Assembly (NCBI GenBank): GCA_029261595.1 | Contig: JAJDAZ010000002.1 | Span: 62,001-126,000, forward strand | DNA length: 64,000 bases | Direction of reading: 5' to 3' | Origin: Nitrospinaceae bacterium | Lineage (GTDB): Bacteria > Nitrospinota > Nitrospinia > Nitrospinales > VA-1 | Shown: positions 16,079 to 24,323 of the stretch, in pieces | Layout: every line of letters begins with the position of its first letter | How positions within the stretch are numbered: the stretch's first letter is position 1 | Notes under the pieces: model-generated | What the model saw: the letters and a program-made list of their open reading frames with translations, nothing else | What the model was told of the DNA's origin: nothing | Databases searched by the model: none | Program-made: the position numbers and the translations under genes

Positions 16079-17375
16079 ATGTAAATTTATTGATCACTAG
16101 GCCCGACAATAATTTGGGATAAAAAAACGTCGCTTTCTGCGGCAGGCGGATGCCTTTTTCAGCCAGCCTGCGGACCTGATCCATTTTCGTGGCGTTCATA
16201 AAAAATGCGAGGTGGTATTCTCCCGATTCGACCATCCCCATGGCTACCGTCATGTCCACCTTGTAGGACATGTATTGCTGATGGTCTGTCTGCTTGGTGT
16301 CGATATGCAATAATTGTCGCAGTACCAAGGCGTGCAGTTGGATGACATCGAGCACCTGCATGTCCTCCGGTTCGTCGGGTTGCAGAAAGGGGACGACGTT
16401 TTTCGTGTCTTTTAATTTCAGAAGATGCGCGTTATTTTTTCCAAGGTAAACGACGAAGGAAATTTCATTTTCGCCTTCGCCGGAATGTTTAAGAAGCGCG
16501 GAAATGTCGTCTGCCGTGGCACCAGACGTAATGAGTTCGACGTCGAAATACTCGCCGATGCGGGATAAAAACTCCTTGCCGTCAAAATTCTTAGGACAGC
16601 GGACCACCCGGTGAATCGGGAAGATCGACATGTTCTCCGAATTCAGGTTGGTGAGAAACATCATCACATGGGCGGAATCGGGGGCATCGCCCGAGTGGGC
16701 CTTATGATAGCTCAACGCGGTTTCGTAGCGGTGGTGGCCGTCGGCAATGGTGATTTTCTTGTCTTGAAAGCTTTCTGCGATGTTGGCCATCAGCTCAGCA
16801 TCTTTTAAACGCCAGAAACGATGCGTCACCTGGCCGTCTTCCACGATCGCCAGGGGATTCTCCCCTTTGACGGTATCCAACTTTTTATCGACATTCCCTT
16901 CGGGATCGGAAAACAATCCGAAGATGGGGCTGAAATTGGCCCGGCAGGTTTCCAGTAATTGCGTGCGGTCTTTTTTTGCCTTGGCGAGGGTGAATTCGTG
17001 CGGGCAGATGTTGCCCTTGCTGAAATCTTCCACCTTGACTCGGGCAAAAAATCCTGTTCGGCTCAGTTGTTTGCCCTGAAATTCATAGTCCTGGCTGTAA
17101 ACATAAAACGCCGGCGTTTCATCCTGGATAAGCACTCCGCTTGCAATCCAGTCGCTGAAAACCGCCGCCGCGCGGGTGTAGCGGTTGTCCTGGTCGGTGT
17201 CGTCCGGCGATTGTTTTCCCAGTATCAAACGAACGACATTGTAAGGGCTCCGGGCGTAGAGACTTTCCTGGTCGTCGGGTGAAATCACATCATAGGGCGG
17301 GGCGATGACCTGATCGATGGACCCTGTTTTCTCCTGGTCATACAAATATCCTGGAAAGGGAACGATATCTACCAT
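16074..17375 (-). CDS. DUF1015 family protein
   Basis: 433 residues, the usual size for DUF1015. Signature stretches include the N-terminal VIAPPYDVISPDDQESLYARSPYN, the mid-protein ICPHEFTLAKAKKDR, and ADGHHRYETALSYH. No signal peptide. The family is widespread, often called a putative HTH or kinase-related protein in databases, without experimental function. It follows the cytochrome cluster on the same strand with a gap of about 100 bases, probably as a separate unit. Confidence 0.88.
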   Translation of the reverse strand: MVDIVPFPGYLYDQEKTGSIDQVIAPPYDVISPDDQESLYARSPYNVVRLILGKQSPDDTDQDNRYTRAAAVFSDWIASGVLIQDETPAFYVYSQDYEFQGKQLSRTGFFARVKVEDFSKGNICPHEFTLAKAKKDRTQLLETCRANFSPIFGLFSDPEGNVDKKLDTVKGENPLAIVEDGQVTHRFWRLKDAELMANIAESFQDKKITIADGHHRYETALSYHKAHSGDAPDSAHVMMFLTNLNSENMSIFPIHRVVRCPKNFDGKEFLSRIGEYFDVELITSGATADDISALLKHSGEGENEISFVVYLGKNNAHLLKLKDTKNVVPFLQPDEPEDMQVLDVIQLHALVLRQLLHIDTKQTDHQQYMSYKVDMTVAMGMVESGEYHLAFFMNATKMDQVRRLAEKGIRLPQKATFFYPKLLSGLVINKFTS

Positions 17376-17478
17376 GAGTTTTTTGAGTGATTGGGTTTGA
17401 AAATACGAAAAAAGCCGTTATTTACATGAATAGCGAATTATAGCAGATTTTTGGGAGTCTCAAAAATTCTGCCTTTTT

Positions 17479-17928
17479 TCAAAACGCTTCGCATTCGCAC
17501 AGTTCGCGGATATAGCGCACGAGGGAGTGGATCATTTTTTCGTCCAGTGTGTGGCCCCAGCTCGGCATGCAGGGCGCCCGGCCAACCGCCAGCCCGCCCA
17601 GTTTGATCGCATCGAATAATTGCTGGTCGGTGCGGGTTTCAAGATAGTCCGCCTTTGTGTGGTCGCGCGGCGGCACGGTGAGAAGTCTGGCGTTCACTCC
17701 ATCGCCCTTGCCTTTCAGGCCGTGGCACTGGGAGCAGTACCACTGATAAGTTTCCCGGGTTTTGGCCGTGACCAGACTTATTTTCGGGGCCGGCGGAGAA
17801 GACGTTTCGGGGGCTGCTTTTGCGGCGGGAGGCGGCTCATCTGTCTTCTTTTCACTGTCCCCGCAACCGGACAATTGCAGAACCAGCCAGCCGCAAAATA
17901 AAATTTTTAAGGGATTCTTCCAGGTCAT
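17479..17928 (-). CDS. Monohaem c-type cytochrome lipoprotein
   Basis: 149 residues. Signal sequence ends in a lipobox, LQLSGC, so the mature protein is probably membrane-anchored by lipid. A Pro/Ala-rich linker follows. One haem site, CSQCH, is followed by GKGDG and a later PCMPSWG that supplies a plausible methionine ligand, as in class I cytochromes. The ATG lies 6 bases after the stop of the dihaem gene, downstream of GGAAA. As last gene of the multihaem operon it may shuttle electrons to or from the large cytochromes. Confidence 0.88.
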   Translation of the reverse strand: MTWKNPLKILFCGWLVLQLSGCGDSEKKTDEPPPAAKAAPETSSPPAPKISLVTAKTRETYQWYCSQCHGLKGKGDGVNARLLTVPPRDHTKADYLETRTDQQLFDAIKLGGLAVGRAPCMPSWGHTLDEKMIHSLVRYIRELCECEAF

Positions 17929-17934
17929 ATTGTG

Positions 17935-18621
17935 TTATTTCCAATCCCCGACTTTAAGAGACAGGATGTATTTGGTCAGTTTGACGGCAGACTCGTCGTC
18001 CAGATTAAAATAGGGCATGCGTCCTTTGGCAATGAACTTTTTTGGAGTTTTCAACCAATGGAAAACCCAGTCAGCGGCCAAACGGTTTCCCGCATTGGCA
18101 AGTGACGGCCCTGAAATCCCGCCGCGTGCCTGCCCCGCCAGGTTGATCCCTTCATGGCAGGCGATGCATCCGTAATTTCTTTCAAACAGTATTTTGACCC
18201 GGACCCGGGTTCCCTTGGTCAAGGGGACGTCGTCCACCGTGCCCTGGGAAAGATCGGGCAGGGTCAGGGACATCAGATAGTCGGCCATCGCCAATGCTTC
18301 CTTTTCGGTGAGGGAAGGATGCGGTGGCGTTGAGGTTAATGGTTGCTTTAAAAAATCCGGGTCCGTCGAGGTCCCCACCTTGCGCACCACGACGGGAGAT
18401 TGCAAAAATTTCTCAAGCCAGGGTTTCTGAAATTTGTTGCCCGCGTAAAACAGATCGGGGGTTTTAGCTGGCTCTTTAGAGGCCTCTGCTGAAAACCGAT
18501 GGCAGGAAGAACAGCCATGTTTTTCCGTTAAGGTAGAATCTGCCTGAACGGGCGATACCCAGATCAAAAATCCCAGGGACATGGCAAAGGGTATAAAGCG
18601 CATTCCGTTTTTATTGCTCAA
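17935..18621 (-). CDS. Dihaem c-type cytochrome
   Basis: 228 residues. Signal peptide ends near VQADS. Two class-I-like domains, each with one haem motif: CSSCH (N-terminal) and CIACH (about residue 150). The second domain has the methionine region KGRMPYFNL. The gene overlaps the end of the 999-residue multihaem gene by 11 bases, so it is co-translated with it. Periplasmic electron carrier by family; partner unknown. Confidence 0.88.
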   Translation of the reverse strand: MSNKNGMRFIPFAMSLGFLIWVSPVQADSTLTEKHGCSSCHRFSAEASKEPAKTPDLFYAGNKFQKPWLEKFLQSPVVVRKVGTSTDPDFLKQPLTSTPPHPSLTEKEALAMADYLMSLTLPDLSQGTVDDVPLTKGTRVRVKILFERNYGCIACHEGINLAGQARGGISGPSLANAGNRLAADWVFHWLKTPKKFIAKGRMPYFNLDDESAVKLTKYILSLKVGDWK

Positions 18622-21610
18622 AAGGTGGTTGGTTGGGTTCGTCGCTGGAAGGAGGGGGCGGACCTTCCTTAAAGATGCCCTGAAAAAAATCTATGATGGC
18701 GTTTCCCTCTTCATCCAGCGTGGGTTGTTTCGGGGGCGGAGATGGTTCGGAGGGCTCCGGGAACCCTTCGCCCTGTCTCTGGGAATCCTGCTGCGCCGCA
18801 GGCCCTGGAGAACCTGGTCCGGGCGTGGGACTTTCCATCTTTTCACCCTGTTCCAGGTCGGGAAACTCCTGCTGTGGGGTGAAAGCCGGCACCGGAGGTT
18901 CTTCCGGTTCTGGAGGAGTCAAAGATTCCTGCAATCGAATTTTCAGAATATCTTCCAGAGTAGTCCCCGATGCAAAGAACCGGTTTTTATTGAAGTCATA
19001 ATATAAATCCTCCACGGGGGAAGGGAGGCCGTAATTTTTTTCGTTGGCCCTGTGCCTCAGGTCATAAGGAAACTCTTTGCGGGCAAGAAGCCGGGGGTAT
19101 TTAAGATGCTGTAAATTCAGATAACGAAATGCCCGGTAGGCATCGCCTTTTTTGGAAAGCGCGGTGACTTCTTCCATGTTCAGAAAGCGGGTGGCATCGG
19201 GAGGAACCGCAGTCTGCAGTCTGGGTCCTTTTTTCGCCAGCACCTGCTTGAGCTGGAACCTGGGGAGCAATCGGTTTTTGGCTTTGAATTCGCGGGCAAA
19301 CAAATTTCCATCAGCAACCGATCGTTTGAGAGAATCCCCCAACCCGGCGGAGAGAGTGCTTTCATGACAGCTTTCACAACTCCGGACCGATTTGCGGATG
19401 GTGTGCGGCGTATGCGGGATCAGTATCAGGCCGGGTTTGCCATCGACCGTTTTTAAGACTTCGGCGCGTTTTTCCGAGGGCTGATTTTCTCCGGCCCGGT
19501 CCGTTAGAAAATATTGATACCTCGGTTTCATGATGGAATATTTGCCACGGGTATTTTTTCCGAGAATCATGTCCTGCCAGCTGGTTTCGGTAATAATGTC
19601 CCACCACACTCCATCCACCCAGGTTCCTTCAATCCCTTGAGAGGTGGAACGGGCCGTTGACCAGTCGAGCATTTTACCGGAGGCCCCTTCCGGGATTTCC
19701 TTGGCCAGCAGTTGTTGCAGGGTTGGATCGGAGAAACTCCAGTTGTTCCATTGTTCAAGATTCGGCGCTGTTTCACGGATGAGGTGCATGCCCCAGTCGC
19801 TTGCCGACCAGCGGGCGTGGCAGGTGTGGCATTCTATGGATGTCATGTGTTTCTTAATCTGATGCGCCGGAGGGGGCTTTATATTTTTCAGAATCGGGAT
19901 CACATGTTTTTTTCCGGAAACTTTGGAATACAGCACCCATTGATCTTTATCCCGCCTGATATGCGGCATCTTGGTGCCCTGGGAATTGACCAGAATGATA
20001 TTTCCAGGGCGGATTCTTTTTCTAAGGTTCGGATTCCTGTTGACGGTTTTTAAAACCTTTTTGGTGTTCGGATCGGATTGCACCAGCAAAAACTCACCCG
20101 GTCCCCTGGAGTGGGTGCCATGACAATCTTCACAACGAATTTCCACTTTAGAGTGCAGGTCCGGGGAAGACGGGGCTCCCTTGATGTCTGCATCTCCGTG
20201 GCAATCGATACAATGCATGCCGCGTTCCCGGTGGATGTCCGGGGTCAGGAACTCATGCTCACTGCCATAAAGAAGGGGTTTTTCGGCATCGACTTTGGAG
20301 CCTAAGACGCGGGGCCGGGCGGGTTTTCTCAGCAATCCCTCAAACTCGTTGCCGATGCCGTTGTTGTTATGGCAGTGCTCGCACTGAACGCTTGGGATGG
20401 CCAGGGTGAATTTGTGCATCAGGGGGTAACCGCGTTTATTGGTCAGTGAGCGCGCGGCGTTTCCCCGTTGGAAAATGCCTTTGTTTTCCTGATACGGATT
20501 TTGTTTTCTGGATTGAATGGCGCGGTCCCGGGTCATGGTGAGGCCGTCGTTTCCATAAATCATGTGGCAGGCGGCGCAACCGGTGGCGCGGTAATCTCCG
20601 GGGCGGTGCGGGGCCGGGCTTTGCAGATGACAGCGCAGACATTTGGTCTGCAAAAACGAATCGACCGGATGCTTGGTGTCTGCCGGTGGAAACGCGGCCT
20701 CCGACAAATTTTCGGCGTTGGGCCGCAGGGAGAAATTGATTTTACCGTACGGTTGTGCGCCCCAGGCGTAGCGGGTGATATTGATCATGCCTTTGGCGGT
20801 GGCCATTTGAGATTGTTCTACTTTTTGGATTTGATCGGCGTGGCATTTTCCGCAGTATTTTCCGACGTGTTCCAGGTCCGAGGGATTGGACACCATGCCC
20901 TTGTGCGCACTGGCAAGGGATTTGGCCCTGCGGTTCCCGCCATGACATTTCGTGCACCTGAATTTATGATTGGGGCTGATTTCCTCGATTCCCACGTGAC
21001 AACGTAGGCATCCCTGGCGCGATTCTATCTGCGTGACCTTGCCAAAAACATCGTCCAGGGAAAAATTGGAGTTGCGGTAAAATTTTTCCACGAATTTGTC
21101 AGAGTCGGCGTAGGAGAAAAACTGCAGGCCATCCACGGTGGTCCCTGGCTTTAAGACCTTGCTTGAATTCTCCTGGAAACCGCGAATGGGGAAAAATGGA
21201 TCACGAAAATCACCTGCGTCATCAAACGGCTTCTCAGACGGCGCGGGAACCTCGACCATTCTTTTTTCCGGTGGAGAAAAAGCAGGCAGGCCTGCAAGCC
21301 CTTTTTCCTTCGGTGATGCTTCCTTGGGAAAAGTGGCGGGGGGAGCTTCTTCCACAAAGGTGGATTCCAAAATATCTTCTTTTTCCCGGGTCAGTTCGAG
21401 GTTCTCCGAGGCCGGAGGCCATTGGAATAAATCCGGCGGCGGATTCATTGTTTTTCCCTCCGGTGGTAATTCAGGAGGCGCTTCGAAGGGGGGGGGCGAA
21501 TCCGGCTGATTGGGGTTGCTCTCGATCTGTCCAAACAGGGAGGGCGCGTGGACCGCAAGCGGCAGGGCCACCAGCAGGAAAATCAGCTGGAATTTTTTAA
21601 TCAGGGGCAT
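18611..21610 (-). CDS. Decahaem c-type cytochrome with proline-rich ends
   Basis: 999 residues with a signal peptide. Ten CXXCH motifs in order: CLRCH, CTKCH, CGKCH, CLRCH, CAACH, CEHCH, CIDCH, CEDCH, CHTCH, CESCH. An N-terminal proline-rich stretch (about residues 30-130) precedes them, and the last 100 residues are again rich in Pro, Glu and Gln. Blocks such as GIEEIS, CAACH followed by YGNDGL, and VRSCESCH align with the next upstream cytochrome, so the two are paralogues. Its C-terminus lacks that protein's last haem. It starts 8 bases after its neighbour with no obvious ribosome-binding site. Function unknown; long-range periplasmic electron transfer is inferred. Confidence 0.9.
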   Translation of the reverse strand: MPLIKKFQLIFLLVALPLAVHAPSLFGQIESNPNQPDSPPPFEAPPELPPEGKTMNPPPDLFQWPPASENLELTREKEDILESTFVEEAPPATFPKEASPKEKGLAGLPAFSPPEKRMVEVPAPSEKPFDDAGDFRDPFFPIRGFQENSSKVLKPGTTVDGLQFFSYADSDKFVEKFYRNSNFSLDDVFGKVTQIESRQGCLRCHVGIEEISPNHKFRCTKCHGGNRRAKSLASAHKGMVSNPSDLEHVGKYCGKCHADQIQKVEQSQMATAKGMINITRYAWGAQPYGKINFSLRPNAENLSEAAFPPADTKHPVDSFLQTKCLRCHLQSPAPHRPGDYRATGCAACHMIYGNDGLTMTRDRAIQSRKQNPYQENKGIFQRGNAARSLTNKRGYPLMHKFTLAIPSVQCEHCHNNNGIGNEFEGLLRKPARPRVLGSKVDAEKPLLYGSEHEFLTPDIHRERGMHCIDCHGDADIKGAPSSPDLHSKVEIRCEDCHGTHSRGPGEFLLVQSDPNTKKVLKTVNRNPNLRKRIRPGNIILVNSQGTKMPHIRRDKDQWVLYSKVSGKKHVIPILKNIKPPPAHQIKKHMTSIECHTCHARWSASDWGMHLIRETAPNLEQWNNWSFSDPTLQQLLAKEIPEGASGKMLDWSTARSTSQGIEGTWVDGVWWDIITETSWQDMILGKNTRGKYSIMKPRYQYFLTDRAGENQPSEKRAEVLKTVDGKPGLILIPHTPHTIRKSVRSCESCHESTLSAGLGDSLKRSVADGNLFAREFKAKNRLLPRFQLKQVLAKKGPRLQTAVPPDATRFLNMEEVTALSKKGDAYRAFRYLNLQHLKYPRLLARKEFPYDLRHRANEKNYGLPSPVEDLYYDFNKNRFFASGTTLEDILKIRLQESLTPPEPEEPPVPAFTPQQEFPDLEQGEKMESPTPGPGSPGPAAQQDSQRQGEGFPEPSEPSPPPKQPTLDEEGNAIIDFFQGIFKEGPPPPSSDEPNQPPFEQ

Positions 21611-21618
21611 GAGGAGAA

Positions 21619-23760
21619 TTAGTTTTTATTTAATAAATCATCTATGAGCTTACGATGAGCGGGCTTTTTTTCAAACGCGTAACTTTTTTTCATGTTGCGA
21701 TAAATTCGATCGTTGTATTGATCGTGACAGGGAATGCAATTGCCCACTCTAAGGATGCGCGTAATTTCTCTTTGATTAAAAGGCCGGGCCCCCGTTTGAC
21801 TGATCCCCGCCAACGGTTTTCCCAGAATGTCGACTTTGGCGTCGGGGGCAAAACGGGAATTGCTTTTAACGATATCCGACCGGACAACAGGCTCCATGCG
21901 GTCATTGACCCCGGACGGTTTTTCACCGAGGTGAATTTCTCCCGCCCCAAGGCCCAGGGTTTCCGGCGACAGGTGACAGCTGGCGCAGGACCGAACTTTT
22001 TTGCCGACGGAATGCGGGTTCACCGCATAAGCCAGATTGGAACCGGAATAACCATGTGGATTGGTGAACTCCCAGTCCCGATAGCGGCCTTTGGCGTCAC
22101 CATTTTTAGCGAGGGCGGCGATGGGGTTGCCCTTTTCGTCGAGCAGCGTCAAAGCCCGTTTATGCTGGGGAAGCATGGGAGCCACTTTTCCTCTGGGGCC
22201 GATCATGAGTGCGGGTGCGATGACTTTCCTGATTGCCGATGACGAATTCCTTGAGCCGATTTGATCTTCGACCCTGGATGAACTGTTGCCCTTTAGCAAA
22301 AGCGAATGACAGCCTTTGCAGTCAGGGACCCACTGGGAATGACAGGCCGAGCATTCCAGTTTTTCCTTGTGGGCGGGAATGACATGGGTTTTTCTTCCTC
22401 GACGTATGAGAGGAGAGATGAATTTTTTCCCGCTTTTTTTCCCATAGGTGATGACCGACTTTTTTTCTATTTTGACATTGCTTAATTTGCGCTTGCGCGC
22501 GGAAAGAATCATTTGGTCATTAACGGAATTGGTCCAGCCGTTGTAGTGCTGGCTCAGGCGGATTACCCGGTCGTTCGGGTCGGTCACTTTGTCGAAAAAA
22601 GGCAGGGAATCGCCATCCCCGTGACAGGTCTCACATCGGATTTCAACGGCCTGATGTTGTTTGGAATAAAGGTTGCCATCGCCCATGATATCAAACTGGG
22701 TATGGCAGTCAATACACTCAAAACCCTTTTCAAAGTGAACATCCTGTTTGATATGTCCCCTGCCCGGAAAAATCAGCGAGTCTAAAGAGTTCTGACTCGC
22801 TTCTTCCTTAATGGGGCCAGTCCCTATATGGCACTGGGAGCATAGCAGGGTGGGAGTCAGAGCGGTCATTTTATGAAATGCAGGATGCCCCGTTTCCGTT
22901 CGGGACACTGTGGGATCGTCGCCCTGGTACAACCCGTCATTGGAATAGGTGAAGTGGCAGGCCGCGCAACCCTGGGAGCGAAACTGGCCTGGTGCGGGCT
23001 TGGAATCCAGGTGGCACTGAAAACATTTTTTTCGCAGCAACCGATCGGCAATGTGACGGGACACCCTGGTGGTCTGGGCGTTCCCGGTGAGGCCGGGGTT
23101 TTCTTGGCCGTCGCGGGGGGAAAATAACGGCAGGGCTTCCAGCCCGGCGATGGCTCCCTGATCTTTCACCTGAGTCACGCCATATTTTGCGGTGAGCCTG
23201 CTTTGTGCGGACCATTGATAACGCAATCCCGAAATCATCCCGGCCATTGTCGCCATCATTGATTTTTTTACCCGCTTAATATGGTTGCGGTCGGGTTTGG
23301 GATGGCCGGCATGGCAATACAGTTGTCCGCAGGATTTTTCCACCACCTTTAAACTGGAAGGATTGCGTTTTCCGGTTCCGGCATTGGGATCATAGATCAG
23401 GGAGGCGTGGGCGGATTCTTTTTCTATTGCGTTTCCATTGCCTCCATGACACACGGTGCAACCGAAGTTTCTGGGATGCGAGTCGCTGATCTCCTCGATT
23501 CCGTCGTGGCAGGTAACGCATCGCTCGCGATAAACCTGGCGGTAGCTGGACACGCTGACATTGGGATAATCCTTAAGGGTGGCGGTGACTTCAATATCCT
23601 TGATGTGGAGGTTCGGGTCGTTCGGAGGTTGGCCTTTTTCGCTTTGTTGGTGGTTGAACAATTCCTGCCACGTCATCCAATCGTTTTCCTCCGCCTGGAC
23701 GGAAAGCGCGATTAAGACCACGGGTATCAAAAAAAGATAAACAACGCGAAAATTAAACAC
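21619..23760 (-). CDS. Multihaem c-type cytochrome, 11 CXXCH plus one CX4CH
   Basis: 713 residues from a GTG, with a signal peptide ending near SVQAEEN. Haem motifs: CVTCH, CTVCH, then the unusual CGQLYCH (CX4CH), CFQCH, CAACH, CSQCH, CIDCH, CETCH, CSACH, CKGCH, CASCH, CIPCH. The CX4CH falls exactly where the downstream paralogue has CGKCH. Conserved paired blocks include GIEEIS, SMMATMAGMISGLRY, and VRSCASCH. It is first in the operon of four cytochromes. No named family such as OmcA, Hao or NrfA is recognised. Probably periplasmic; redox partner unknown. Confidence 0.9.
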   Translation of the reverse strand: MFNFRVVYLFLIPVVLIALSVQAEENDWMTWQELFNHQQSEKGQPPNDPNLHIKDIEVTATLKDYPNVSVSSYRQVYRERCVTCHDGIEEISDSHPRNFGCTVCHGGNGNAIEKESAHASLIYDPNAGTGKRNPSSLKVVEKSCGQLYCHAGHPKPDRNHIKRVKKSMMATMAGMISGLRYQWSAQSRLTAKYGVTQVKDQGAIAGLEALPLFSPRDGQENPGLTGNAQTTRVSRHIADRLLRKKCFQCHLDSKPAPGQFRSQGCAACHFTYSNDGLYQGDDPTVSRTETGHPAFHKMTALTPTLLCSQCHIGTGPIKEEASQNSLDSLIFPGRGHIKQDVHFEKGFECIDCHTQFDIMGDGNLYSKQHQAVEIRCETCHGDGDSLPFFDKVTDPNDRVIRLSQHYNGWTNSVNDQMILSARKRKLSNVKIEKKSVITYGKKSGKKFISPLIRRGRKTHVIPAHKEKLECSACHSQWVPDCKGCHSLLLKGNSSSRVEDQIGSRNSSSAIRKVIAPALMIGPRGKVAPMLPQHKRALTLLDEKGNPIAALAKNGDAKGRYRDWEFTNPHGYSGSNLAYAVNPHSVGKKVRSCASCHLSPETLGLGAGEIHLGEKPSGVNDRMEPVVRSDIVKSNSRFAPDAKVDILGKPLAGISQTGARPFNQREITRILRVGNCIPCHDQYNDRIYRNMKKSYAFEKKPAHRKLIDDLLNKN

Positions 23761-23837
23761 AAGAGAAAATAGAAATGATAAAGGGGTGGGGGGATTGCGA
23801 ACCTTTAGGCGTTTTCATCAATTGAATTTTGTCAGGC

Positions 23838-24164
23838 TCATTTGTAGACCACTTTCACCCGATCAAGAAAATCGCAAAGATCTCTCAGTGAATTTTGAAT
23901 TTTTTGGACGTCCTTTTCCATGGAGGCTTCTTCCAGGGACATCCCGATGGCGCTGATAAAATCAAAACCGTACCCTCCTCCGGACCCTTTCATGGTATGC
24001 CCCATTCTCTGGATTGAATCAAAATCCGCCTTGTTCAGTAGTTCCTGCACATCCTGGACATCGTTACTCCTGTTTTGCAGGTACCCTGGAATCAATTCTT
24101 CGAGGTCGGGGTCAATTTTCACCACGATTTTTTCGTGATCGTTTCCGTCATCCGTCAGAGCCAT
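23838..24164 (-). CDS. Stand-alone HPt (histidine phosphotransfer) protein
   Basis: 108 residues from an ATG with GGTGG at 8 bases; a GTG at 24176 is the alternative. The HPt motif IQRMGHTMKGSGGGYGF places the phospho-acceptor histidine at about residue 56 in a four-helix acidic protein. HPt proteins relay phosphate between hybrid kinases and response regulators. No kinase is adjacent, so it is an orphan relay. It lies between the cytochrome operon and treY with gaps of 77 and 147 bases. Confidence 0.85.
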   Translation of the reverse strand: MALTDDGNDHEKIVVKIDPDLEELIPGYLQNRSNDVQDVQELLNKADFDSIQRMGHTMKGSGGGYGFDFISAIGMSLEEASMEKDVQKIQNSLRDLCDFLDRVKVVYK

Positions 24165-24323
24165 GTCATGATCCACCAGAAGTTATTTTGTCAGAGCGCA
24201 TTTTCCCACAATTCGCTTCGTCTGCGCAAAAAATAATTATGTGAAGAAGGTTTTGTTCCCGCAATGACCCTGCGGCCTGATCACAGGCCACATACCAACA
24301 AGTAAATTCGCATTTCTTTTAGC

